Assembly: GCF_018342475.1 (NCBI RefSeq)
Contig: NZ_JAEMUD010000005.1
Coordinates: forward strand, 124,001 to 188,000
Direction of reading: 5' to 3'
DNA from: Parachlamydia sp. AcF125
GTDB lineage: Bacteria; Chlamydiota; Chlamydiia; Chlamydiales; Parachlamydiaceae
Length of the DNA stretch: 64,000 nucleotides
Shown here: in pieces, positions 25,277-34,073 of the stretch
How positions within the stretch are numbered: position 1 is the stretch's first letter
How the letters are laid out: each line of letters begins with the position of its first letter
Program-made: the position numbers and the translations under genes
The notes under the pieces: generated by a model
What the model saw: the letters and a program-made list of their open reading frames with translations, nothing else
Told to the model about the DNA's origin: nothing
The model's database searches: none

Positions 25277-28200
25277 TTATTTCAAAATTTGCATCCTTTT
25301 TAGCAGATCAAAAATTGCCTCATCCTGAATAGAGTAAGTGAGAATCTTTTTCTCCACCATTTTATCATGCACAAGGTCCACTTCCGTCTTTTCTTCAAAC
25401 TGAATCATGGTATGTAGGTACTCAGAAGCAAAGGCTTGTTTTAAAAGAGTTTTAAGCTTTCTATCTTTTTTAAGTACTATTTCTTTTTCTAAAAGGTACT
25501 GTCGAGCCTTTGAACGGGGCAATTTCTTTGTATGGTCAAGCATTTCTTTGTAAAAAGCGGCTTTCCAATTGCTTTCATTAGGTTGAGCGAGAAAATACGT
25601 TTGCCTGCGATGTTCGAGAACAGCTTTTTCGGGGGTGACCTCTAAAGGAATGTCGTTGTCATATAAATTTGCTAAATCAATACCTTTTTCCTTTAAATAA
25701 GAGTAGATACTCTCGAGGCTGTGGCCTGTTTTTTGTCTCTCTTGAATCTCATTTAATAGAGGCTGATAGAAAGAAGATTGCCACTCTTCTAGAGGCAGGG
25801 GCTTATAATGGGCTAAATAATCTTGTTTTTGGTGGATTGCAATGGCTTCTTCGATTGTTTGGTCTCCCGCTAAAAAAATCTCGTCCTCTTGTTGCAAAAT
25901 TTGCCGTATTTCCTTTCTAGATTTAGAAAGCTTTAGCTCCTCTACTTTTTGGAAAGCTTTTAAGAATCTTATTTTTAAAGAGTTAGAGGGGGTGCCAACC
26001 TTGAACCAATCTAGAACTATTTTAATTGTATCATTGTTTGCTAGAAGGCGAGTTTTTTCTTTGAGCAAAGTTTCGTCAATTTGCTCCCATGATTTCTTCG
26101 AAGCTTGTAACTCTTCTATTTTACTTAAAATTTTGAGGTAGGGTTCCTCTAAAAAATGGGAGGGAGCATTATCAGCGAACCACTCACAAATCTCATCGCG
26201 GAGCCTAGGATTTTTTAACCCTTCTTCTAGAAAATCTTTAACATTTTTAAAGATTTCCATGGGGGTATATTCATATTGAAATTTTGCATAAACTTCTTCT
26301 TGGTCCAATTGAATGTTAGAATAAGGATCTCTTGCGTATGTCTCTGCAAAAGGCAGATTTAATAGGCCTCCCACCAGGTACATGAGCTGGTTAAATCGAT
26401 GTGTTTCAAAAACTGCATCAGGAATTTTTTTCGCCCAATTTTCTAAAATGCCCTGACGATGGCCCTGTAAATGGTCACAAATTGCCACTTTTAATGTTTG
26501 TTCTAAGCCTTTGAGGGGGGTGCAATAAAGTGCATACATCCTTTTTGCTTCGACGATTCTTCCTCCGCAAAATAAACCCATAGCCGCTATGTCGAGGAGG
26601 ATGGAAGTTTTAGAATCGGCATCCTCCATACTACGCAGTAGATGGCCGAGGTGCTTCAGAATATTCTCAAAATCATCGTAATGTTTTTTGTATTCGGCTT
26701 CCTCTTTTGGCACTCCTGCAAAATCTTTTGGTTTTTCGATTATCCTTTTAATTAATCCCTGAATTCCCCCGTTCCCATCAAGTTGGAAACCTGAATGGAG
26801 GACTTGGATGCTTGTGGGATAGCCATCACAGGTAAGTTTAGCGGGATCTCGGAAGCCGGGGAGAGAGGGATCTGTAAAGTTGATTTCTAAAAACCTTTCC
26901 TCCAACTCGTGAAGGTCAAACTCTGGTGCAGGGGGGATCTCTTTATCTTCGGAACTGGTAGTAGTAAAATGGGTGGGATCCACTTCATAATTCATGTTTT
27001 GGAGGTCATGTCGAGCATAATTTTTTGCATTTAAAGCATGACGCCATGTTTCTAGCGCAGATTCTCCCCATTGTTTCTCTATCTCTCTTTCTACGGCAAT
27101 CATTAATTGCCGATCTTGTAATAGGAGGGGAATTTCTAGCAGACTTTCAGGAAGAGAAGAGGACTTAAGAAAGTCGGACAGGTAAAAATGGATAGTTTGC
27201 TTAAACTCTTTTTCGGAGAGGGAAATACCCGGGTCTAAGTTTAATAGAGTTAATAGGTAGGGGCGAATAAAAGAGAAATAGGCATGATCATAAAAATAAT
27301 TAGAAGTATTGAGCGTCTCATGGATTTTCCTAATACTCATTCTATTTTGAATGGCGGAAATTAAAATTCTCCAGTCTTTGGAACGAATCATCATTCCTAA
27401 AAAAGTAGCGATAGGAAATTCTGGATGATCTAGAGAATCAAGGGGGATATCTTTTTTAACGAGTTCATAGATTTCTTCCAAAGAAAGACGTTTATTGAGA
27501 AAAAGCAAGAAAAAGGGGGAGCGCTCCTGACCATCTTTTTCCCTAAGCTCCGCATAAGGCAAGAGCTCTTTTATGTGATTAAATGAAGCATTTTCACACG
27601 CAAGATGAAAAGGTGTGAGGCCCTCTAAGTTTTTTTGGTTGACAATGGCTACCGCATTTTTTTCAAGGAGGCGGGAGAGAAGTTTGAGCGAAATTTTGCG
27701 CTTCAAAAATACATAATGAAGGGCATTGCAATTTTTGGCATCTAGTATCTCAACTTTAGCCCCATAATTAAGTAATTCGAGGATTAAAGCCCGATTAGAT
27801 CGGCAAGCACGGTGTAAAGCAGTCAAGCCCTCAGGATCTTTTGCACCCATTAATCTTTCAAAATCGGGCGACTCCTTTAAGGCTTCAAGGAAAAGCCTTA
27901 AAATCTGCGGAGGGAGCTCTTTGTTAAGGCACACTTGGGATAAATTGACGTAAGCTGGATTAGCCCCATGCCTTAGAAGCTCTTCAACGAGGCCAAAATT
28001 GTACAGGCAGGCAATAAGTAAAGGAGTCGCATTGCTTTGATTTTCAACGTTAATAAATTTTTCCAGAGAAAGTTTTCCTGAGACTTGGTTAAGAAAGGCC
28101 TTTATCAGCTGGCCTAGGGATGAAGGCGACGCCTCCAAATTTTGACAAAGACAATGTAGCACTGAAGATTTATTGTCACTTAGCGCTTGCACATCAGCAC

Positions 28201-31200
28201 CATTGTCTAAAAGAATGGGAATAAGGGAGGTATTTTTTAAACAAGCCCAGTGAAGCAAGGTAGCGCCATGATTAAATCTTCGAGAAGCAAAAAGTGGCAA
28301 TGTTTCCTTTGCAAATACTTTTACAATATCCAGGGGAGTGACAGAGCGATTTTTAAATAAAAGTTCGATAGGGGTTTGATTTCTAGGGTTTACAATCTCA
28401 AGGTGCGATTTTTCCTTAGAAAGCAGCTTAAAAATTTCAGGATTAAATGGACGTTCTTTACAGACGAGATGAAGCGGAATTAATCCTTCTTGGTTTGCCC
28501 TTGAAGCAATACTTGGGGCTTTCTCTAGAATTTTCGAGAGAAGCTGTAAGGAAGGTTGCTTATAGCAAAGAGCATGTAAAAGGGAATCTCCATCGGGGTA
28601 TGAAAGATTAAGATTTGCTCCTAGGTCAATTAAAAGCTCAACCAAAGGTTCATTAATCAGGCTGCTTCTGCAAGCGATTTGAATGGCTGTTAGGCCTGCA
28701 TGATCTGGAGCTTCGATATAGCTGGCGATATCCTCTATTTGATTTATGAGGAGGCGTAGAATTTCAGCTGAAGCGAAATGAGTTGCACAGAGGATGTGTA
28801 AAGGGGTTTGTTGGGCATTGTTTTGGCTTAGGGCTAGTTTTTTCTTATCATGGCTATGGGACAATAAAGCCGCAATCATTTCTGAAGTTTTTGCCAAGTT
28901 TTTGCAAGCATAATGAAGAGGAGTATTTTTATGAATATCTTCATTCTCTACAATTGCGCCTCTACCCAGCAAGATATTAAGCTGAGCTAATGAGGCTTCT
29001 GAGTTTAAGCATAATAAATGTAAAGGTGTTTGGCCTTGAATATTTTTCAAATTGAGATAAGCACCTAAAGTGGTGTGTTCAAAGTTTGCTGAGATAAGCT
29101 TCTCAAGGCAAAAAACCGTCATGCCAGGATTTTTGCAAACAAAATGAAGGGGCGATTCGCCTCTAAAATCGGTTATTTGAACATTGGCGTCAAATTTCAG
29201 TAAGATAGCGATGAATTCTAACTTAATTTCCTCCTTTAATAAAGCGATGTGGAGGGCGGTTCTACCTGCAGCGTCTTGAGAATTGATAAGGTCTTTTTCT
29301 GGGCATTGTGTTCTAGCAGCTTGTAGCAAGAGTTCTAATATCTGGGGATTTAAACGAGAATTCGCGCAAGCTAGATGTAAGGGAGAGCTGCCTTCAAGAT
29401 TGGAAATAAAAACGTTCGCCCCGTGTTGAAGCAGCAATTCGATATTTTCTAGGGAGGAGGAAGCTTGTATGCTTATGCTAAGAGCCGTTTCTCCCAATTC
29501 ATTGGGCAAATTGACCACATCGGGATCGCTTTGTTTAATCCACGAAATAAGATGAGCTAAATCTTCCGGGGCTAAATCTGGATTTGCGCATGCTTTAAAT
29601 AAAAGAGATTGTGGAATGCCGCTGTCAGGATGCCCCTCCATATATTTTGCCACATGGTTGATCAATAGGGGGATAATCGCGCGATTAAGAGGATTGTTTA
29701 AATAGACGATTTCAAGTGGAGATAACCCTTCGTGGTTTAAGCTATTAATTTCTTCTTGTAAGGCGTACTTTTCGATAAAGTAATTTAAAAGGCGCGGATT
29801 TAAATTCGGATTGCTGCAGAGATGATGAAGCAAACTCCCGTTAGTCACTTGTGCTCCATTTTTGCATAGGAAATCAATCACACTTCGATTGAGAGGAGCG
29901 GCCTGGCAGGCCCATTCTAAAGGTGTTAATCCGTTGAAAGGAACATTAAGGTATTCAGAAGCCTCTCTTTCTAACCTTTCAGCTTCAATGAGCTTTGCTA
30001 AACAGGATACAGTCATGTGAGGATGCAAGCAGGCGTAAGGCAAAAGAGGGTCTTCAGGATGAATGGTCGCCTTGTTGTCCAGTAAAAACTCAATAACTCC
30101 TGCACTTGCTTGTGTTTCGAGGGCGGTTTTAAGAGCTGTTTTCCCTTCTTGGTTTGTATGATTCAAAAATAAATTTTTTGCAGTTTCATGGGGAGAAAGG
30201 GCAGAAAAAATAAAGGCCACAAATTCTGCTGTTGTGGTTGGATCTTTGCACAAATAGTGCAGGATGGAATTTTCGTTGGCATCCAAAGCTTCCATATCCG
30301 CTCGCGCTTCAATAAGCCATCTAAAATGGGAGAAATCAGCTAAAGAACTCATGCAAAGAAAATGAATGGCTGCTAGGCCCTTTTGGTTTTTAATATTAGG
30401 GTTTGCCCCATGCACAAGAAGAGTTTGAATCAGCGCCGGAGCATGCATACAAGCATGCATCAACGGGGTATTGCCTTGATTGTCTGGAGAATTGATAAAG
30501 TCAGTGCCCCCCAGTTGAGTGGCCAAACTTTTAATCAAGACTGCCAGCGCTTTAGGGGGAGTGTGTGGATTGCTGCAAGCAAGCTCAATATCTTCTATGC
30601 TAGGAGTTGCCCCTTTTTCTAAAATAAAGGGGATAAGATGGGGGTTTTTTTTACAGACAAACGTTAAAAGAGTGTGTCCTTGAGTATCCACTACGTCTAA
30701 TTTACCCCTTTGGACATTCAAGCATTCTAGAAGTTCTGGATTTGCTTTTGGATTAGCGCAAAGCAGGAATAAGGCTTTGTGGATTTTTGCTTGATCTGTT
30801 TCGTGCGCGAGTAATAATTGAAGATGCTCAATCGATATTGACTCGCTTAAGCAGAGAAAATGAAGGGGAAAGTGGAAATGGTTATTGCGCATATCAGGAT
30901 TTGCTCCGTGTTCCAGGAGAACAGGGATAAGATGAGAGGCTCTTCTACATGCATACATCAAAGGGGTAGTGCCTTCTTCCACTGTGCAATTGATAAATTT
31001 CTTACTTCCCAGCTGAGTGGCCAACTTTTCGATTAAAATTGCCAACGCCTCAGGCGGGGTATGGGGATTGCCACAAGCCCAAATAAAGTCCTGTATATTA
31101 GGAATTGCCCCTTTTTCTAAAAGAAATGGGATAAGCGAGGGGTTTGCTTCACAAGCAGCGTCTAAGGGAGTGAGCTGTTGGTCATCCTCTAGGTTTACTT

Positions 31201-32140
31201 CCCCCCCTCGCGCGATCAAGAGCTGTAGGAGATCGGGGGTTGCTTTAGGATTAGTGCAAAGAAAGAATACAGCCTTGCATATTTTTACTTTATCGGTCTC
31301 GGGCGCGAGTAATGATTGAAGATACTCAATTGATATCGACTCGCTTGCGCAGAGAAAATAAAGGGGATATTGGAAACGAGTATTGCATCTATTAAGATCT
31401 GCTCCATGTTTCAGGAGAACGGGGATAAGATGGGGGGCTTTCTTACAGGCATAGATCAACGGTGTATTCCCTTCTTCCCGCGCAGAATTGATAAACTCTT
31501 TACTTCCCAGTTGAGCGGCTAACTTTTCGATCAACATGCTCAATACTGCAGGTGCGGTATGGGGATTGCCGCAAGCTTTATATAAAGCGATTTCGCAGGG
31601 GGGAATGCCCCGCTCTAAAAGAATTTCAATAAGTGTCGGATTATGTTGGGCAGCTTGGATCAAGAGAGATTGATTCAACTGATGGAGACTCACATCGCTT
31701 CCAATAAATTGGTCGAGCAGATCCGCATTTGCCTGAGGGTTAGCACATAAGTTAGTTAGAGATGCCTCCAAGGAGACGTTGTTGAAAAAATCTTTAACAC
31801 GTAATTGCTTAATCGTTTCGAGAGAAGAATAACGCAGGATATTGTCAAAAGAAACGATCTCTTTCAAGGCTTCGTAATAATCTTCCTTTTTCATGTCCTC
31901 TTGCTGGTCTATTAGGCGAAGAAATATCCTTAAAGTTTTGTAATCGATTTGGCTATATACAGATTTTTTTACGCATCCGATAATTTTATTAAAAATCTGC
32001 TTGTTTAGGGGGAAAGGTAAATTTTTAATAATTTTCTTTAAAATCTGAGGGGATGTATTTAATTTTTTAATAATTGTATCTTCGGGAGCGCTTACCACCC
32101 ACTTAAAAGAGTGATCGATTCTGCTGGCAAAGGGGTTCAT
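25277..32140 (-). CDS. Giant ankyrin-repeat protein, candidate effector
   Basis: 2287 residues. Residues 1-130 are a non-repeat helical head. Ankyrin repeats then run to about residue 1590, recognisable by lines such as GNTPLIYACKKAPHLIPVLLKHGA and GLTALHRACRSNRALILELL; more than 25 units can be followed. Three long units of about 166 residues starting near 187, 353 and 519 repeat one another. The last 700 residues are not ankyrin and are mostly charged helix. There is no signal peptide or membrane helix. Ankyrin proteins in amoeba symbionts often act inside the host cell after type III secretion, which is the likely role here by inference. The start has AAGGAAA upstream and a strong promoter at 32262-32290. 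Confidence 0.9.
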   Translation of the reverse strand: MNPFASRIDHSFKWVVSAPEDTIIKKLNTSPQILKKIIKNLPFPLNKQIFNKIIGCVKKSVYSQIDYKTLRIFLRLIDQQEDMKKEDYYEALKEIVSFDNILRYSSLETIKQLRVKDFFNNVSLEASLTNLCANPQANADLLDQFIGSDVSLHQLNQSLLIQAAQHNPTLIEILLERGIPPCEIALYKACGNPHTAPAVLSMLIEKLAAQLGSKEFINSAREEGNTPLIYACKKAPHLIPVLLKHGADLNRCNTRFQYPLYFLCASESISIEYLQSLLAPETDKVKICKAVFFLCTNPKATPDLLQLLIARGGEVNLEDDQQLTPLDAACEANPSLIPFLLEKGAIPNIQDFIWACGNPHTPPEALAILIEKLATQLGSKKFINCTVEEGTTPLMYACRRASHLIPVLLEHGANPDMRNNHFHFPLHFLCLSESISIEHLQLLLAHETDQAKIHKALFLLCANPKANPELLECLNVQRGKLDVVDTQGHTLLTFVCKKNPHLIPFILEKGATPSIEDIELACSNPHTPPKALAVLIKSLATQLGGTDFINSPDNQGNTPLMHACMHAPALIQTLLVHGANPNIKNQKGLAAIHFLCMSSLADFSHFRWLIEARADMEALDANENSILHYLCKDPTTTAEFVAFIFSALSPHETAKNLFLNHTNQEGKTALKTALETQASAGVIEFLLDNKATIHPEDPLLPYACLHPHMTVSCLAKLIEAERLEREASEYLNVPFNGLTPLEWACQAAPLNRSVIDFLCKNGAQVTNGSLLHHLCSNPNLNPRLLNYFIEKYALQEEINSLNHEGLSPLEIVYLNNPLNRAIIPLLINHVAKYMEGHPDSGIPQSLLFKACANPDLAPEDLAHLISWIKQSDPDVVNLPNELGETALSISIQASSSLENIELLLQHGANVFISNLEGSSPLHLACANSRLNPQILELLLQAARTQCPEKDLINSQDAAGRTALHIALLKEEIKLEFIAILLKFDANVQITDFRGESPLHFVCKNPGMTVFCLEKLISANFEHTTLGAYLNLKNIQGQTPLHLLCLNSEASLAQLNILLGRGAIVENEDIHKNTPLHYACKNLAKTSEMIAALLSHSHDKKKLALSQNNAQQTPLHILCATHFASAEILRLLINQIEDIASYIEAPDHAGLTAIQIACRSSLINEPLVELLIDLGANLNLSYPDGDSLLHALCYKQPSLQLLSKILEKAPSIASRANQEGLIPLHLVCKERPFNPEIFKLLSKEKSHLEIVNPRNQTPIELLFKNRSVTPLDIVKVFAKETLPLFASRRFNHGATLLHWACLKNTSLIPILLDNGADVQALSDNKSSVLHCLCQNLEASPSSLGQLIKAFLNQVSGKLSLEKFINVENQSNATPLLIACLYNFGLVEELLRHGANPAYVNLSQVCLNKELPPQILRLFLEALKESPDFERLMGAKDPEGLTALHRACRSNRALILELLNYGAKVEILDAKNCNALHYVFLKRKISLKLLSRLLEKNAVAIVNQKNLEGLTPFHLACENASFNHIKELLPYAELREKDGQERSPFFLLFLNKRLSLEEIYELVKKDIPLDSLDHPEFPIATFLGMMIRSKDWRILISAIQNRMSIRKIHETLNTSNYFYDHAYFSFIRPYLLTLLNLDPGISLSEKEFKQTIHFYLSDFLKSSSLPESLLEIPLLLQDRQLMIAVEREIEKQWGESALETWRHALNAKNYARHDLQNMNYEVDPTHFTTTSSEDKEIPPAPEFDLHELEERFLEINFTDPSLPGFRDPAKLTCDGYPTSIQVLHSGFQLDGNGGIQGLIKRIIEKPKDFAGVPKEEAEYKKHYDDFENILKHLGHLLRSMEDADSKTSILLDIAAMGLFCGGRIVEAKRMYALYCTPLKGLEQTLKVAICDHLQGHRQGILENWAKKIPDAVFETHRFNQLMYLVGGLLNLPFAETYARDPYSNIQLDQEEVYAKFQYEYTPMEIFKNVKDFLEEGLKNPRLRDEICEWFADNAPSHFLEEPYLKILSKIEELQASKKSWEQIDETLLKEKTRLLANNDTIKIVLDWFKVGTPSNSLKIRFLKAFQKVEELKLSKSRKEIRQILQQEDEIFLAGDQTIEEAIAIHQKQDYLAHYKPLPLEEWQSSFYQPLLNEIQERQKTGHSLESIYSYLKEKGIDLANLYDNDIPLEVTPEKAVLEHRRQTYFLAQPNESNWKAAFYKEMLDHTKKLPRSKARQYLLEKEIVLKKDRKLKTLLKQAFASEYLHTMIQFEEKTEVDLVHDKMVEKKILTYSIQDEAIFDLLKRMQILK

Positions 32141-32756
32141 TTTGAGTTTCCTTTGAATTAGAGATTAATTCTTAAATAACTAACCTTTAAATTTAATCAT
32201 GCGAAATGGTGAAGGACAGATTTATACTGTTGTAAATATTAATTATTTTTGATTAGATGAAATTATAAAGAGAAATCACATTGTTATCAAATGTTGTTTA
32301 GGGTAGGAGTAAAATTGTAGAGATTATCAAATAAAATTATTTATTGCTATAGTTAAACTAAACGTTTTAATTTTTATTTCGGTTGCTGATTTCTGACAAG
32401 AGGAGGTGTTATCAATTCCTTGTCACAAGCTGGCGCCAGGGAACGATCTGTTGGCAAAGAGGCTTAGGCATTATGTTAGGAATGTCTTCCGCTAAAAGGC
32501 CTAGATTCCGTCCTCTGCGCTTAGCTTGTGAAAGGGAATTAATAGCACCTCCCATCTTACCCCTTATTTTTGTCGAACTCATAAACATCCAGTCACAGAG
32601 TCAAAAAGCCTCAGATTTTTTAGGGTGATTTTCGTTAAAACTTTCCTCTCCCCTAAAAGGAGGCTTAACTTTTAAAAAAAAGTTGACTTTCTTAAAAAGA
32701 AAGGCAACAGTGAAGTTTTAACCTCTGTTTTAATTTTTATACCTAAAGGACTATCT
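32141..32756. other. Intergenic region holding the ankyrin promoter
   Basis: About 615 bases between divergent genes. The minus-strand promoter at 32262-32290 is listed. A plus-strand TTGACT at 32683-32688 could serve the DUF2147 gene, but no matching -10 box is clear. A frame around 32460-32625 has no ribosome binding site. Confidence 0.55.
32262..32290 (-). promoter_or_regulatory. Strong promoter of the ankyrin gene
   Basis: On the minus strand TTGATA (32290-32285) and a perfect TATAAT (32267-32262) are exactly 17 bases apart. Transcription would start near 32255, giving a leader of about 115 bases before the ATG at 32140. Confidence 0.72.
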
Positions 32757-33287
32757 ATGAAAAAGTTCCTAACTTTATTTTTATTTCTGATGGCCACGCT
32801 AACTTCCGCTTATGGGAGCAACGAAGTAGAGGGATTTTGGAAAACCGTAGATGACGAAACAGGAAAAGTTCAGAGTATTGTAGCGATTTATGAATATGAA
32901 GGAAAATATTTTGGACGAATTATTGCCACCTATGGTCCGGATGGAGAAATTGACGATTCTATAGAAGCTCCCAAAACACGCGCTCCAGGGGTGCAAGGAA
33001 ACCCGTTTTTCTCCGGCATGGATATTATGTGGAATCTTAAGAAAAATGGAGAAAAATATACCAATGGCAAAATCTTGGATCCTGAACATGGAAGAGTTTA
33101 TGATGCCCAAATGTGGCCAAAAAATGGGAATTTAATTGTACGGGGGCAAATCTTTTTCTTAGGCCGCAATCAAACTTGGCTGCCTGTAGGAGAGCACGCT
33201 TTTCCAAAGGAACTTACTAAGCCCGACTTGAAAAAATTCGTGCCAGTCATTCCTAAAGTAAATCGGGTAAAAAGGTTAAATAAATAG
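32757..33287 (+). CDS. Secreted DUF2147 family protein
   Basis: 176 residues. A signal peptide (about 1-20) precedes a DUF2147 domain with typical lines: EGFWKTVDDETGKVQSIV near the start, GMDIMWNLKKNGEKYTNGKILDPEHGRVYDAQMW in the middle and GRNQTWLP near the end. The family is a small exported beta-barrel-like domain of unknown role. A basic C-terminal tail (KVNRVKRLNK) follows. The aquaporin gene begins 80 bases downstream behind a large hairpin, so the two could share a transcript. Confidence 0.85.
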   Translation: MKKFLTLFLFLMATLTSAYGSNEVEGFWKTVDDETGKVQSIVAIYEYEGKYFGRIIATYGPDGEIDDSIEAPKTRAPGVQGNPFFSGMDIMWNLKKNGEKYTNGKILDPEHGRVYDAQMWPKNGNLIVRGQIFFLGRNQTWLPVGEHAFPKELTKPDLKKFVPVIPKVNRVKRLNK

Positions 33288-33302
33288 TTTGTTTGTTGTA
33301 TA

Positions 33303-33363
33303 AAAATCCTCCAATATGTTTAGTATAGGAATTATTATACAAAAAACATGATTGGAGGATTTT
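33303..33363 (+). promoter_or_regulatory. Hairpin burying the aquaporin ribosome binding site
   Basis: AAAATCCTCCAATATGTTT (33303-33321) pairs with AAACAT-G-ATTGGAGGATTTT (33344-33363) with a single bulged base, and an inner GTATA/TATAC pair (33323-33327, 33336-33340) extends it. GGAGG at 33354-33358, the ribosome binding site of the aquaporin ATG at 33367, lies inside the right arm. It could act as a translational switch, as a partial terminator for the DUF2147 gene, or both. Confidence 0.7.
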
Positions 33364-33366
33364 AAA

Positions 33367-33987
33367 ATGAAATATCTTTATGAATTTATTGGAACTTTTT
33401 TTCTTGTATTAACAGTGGGGATGACAATCCTAGAACCCGGTGCTGGGCCATTCGCTCCTCTTGCTATAGGGGCCATTTTGGCTGTTATGGTATATGCGGG
33501 AGGCCATATATCGGGAGGTCATTATAATCCTGCGGTTTCTTTAGCTGTTTTTCTAAGAGAGCGCCTGTCACCCAAAGACCTAGGCCTCTACTGGGCAGCC
33601 CAATTTTTAGGGGGCGGGATAGCTGCATTTTTTACGGCTTATTTTAAAGAGGGATCTTCCGCTACTTTCCTCGCTATTGACGCGACTAAAGCGATGATGG
33701 CAGAATTTCTTTTTACTTTCGCGCTTTGCTATGTCGTATTGAACGTTGCTATAGCAAGGGCAACTCAAGGCAATTCCCACTACGGCTGGGCAATCGGTTT
33801 TACGGTCGTGGCAGGCGCTTATGCAGTTGGCTCGTTGTCAGGGGCAGCCTTTAATCCGGCGGTGGCTTTAGGCATTTCCTTATTGAATATTAGCGCTTGG
33901 ACAAATTTTTGGGTTTTCTTAGTGGCTAACTTTTTAGGGGGAGCGGCGGCGGCGTACGTATTTAAAGCAGCGCATCCCAATGAATAG
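33367..33987 (+). CDS. Aquaporin / MIP family channel
   Basis: 206 residues from the ATG at 33367, which has GGAGG 8 bases upstream. It has six membrane helices with the two half-helix motifs HYNPAVS (about residue 57) and AFNPAVA (about 163). The short length and the AGGHISGGHYNPAVS line favour an AqpZ-like water channel over a glycerol facilitator, but the selectivity filter was not resolved. Chlamydiaceae generally lack such a channel; amoeba symbionts that survive outside the host may need it for osmotic balance, which is inference. Translation is probably controlled by the hairpin at 33303-33363. Confidence 0.93.
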   Translation: MKYLYEFIGTFFLVLTVGMTILEPGAGPFAPLAIGAILAVMVYAGGHISGGHYNPAVSLAVFLRERLSPKDLGLYWAAQFLGGGIAAFFTAYFKEGSSATFLAIDATKAMMAEFLFTFALCYVVLNVAIARATQGNSHYGWAIGFTVVAGAYAVGSLSGAAFNPAVALGISLLNISAWTNFWVFLVANFLGGAAAAYVFKAAHPNE

Positions 33988-34032
33988 CCCAAGCAATTTA
34001 ATCGATTGGTCTGCCATTGCGACGATTTAAAA

Positions 34033-34066
34033 AAGCGAGCCCAAAGCAAAAACTTTGGGCTCGCTT
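34033..34066 (-). terminator. Strong terminator between convergent genes
   Basis: A perfect 14-bp stem, AAGCGAGCCCAAAG (34033-34046) and CTTTGGGCTCGCTT (34053-34066). On the minus strand the stem runs into six T, so it mainly ends the beta-propeller-like gene; it may also stop aquaporin transcripts. Confidence 0.85.
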
Positions 34067-34073
34067 CAAAAAA

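Noticed and set aside
32383-32628. Plus-strand frame of 81 codons before the DUF2147 gene
   Set aside because: TTG start and no well-placed ribosome binding site; the GAGGAGG sequence falls inside the frame, not before its start.
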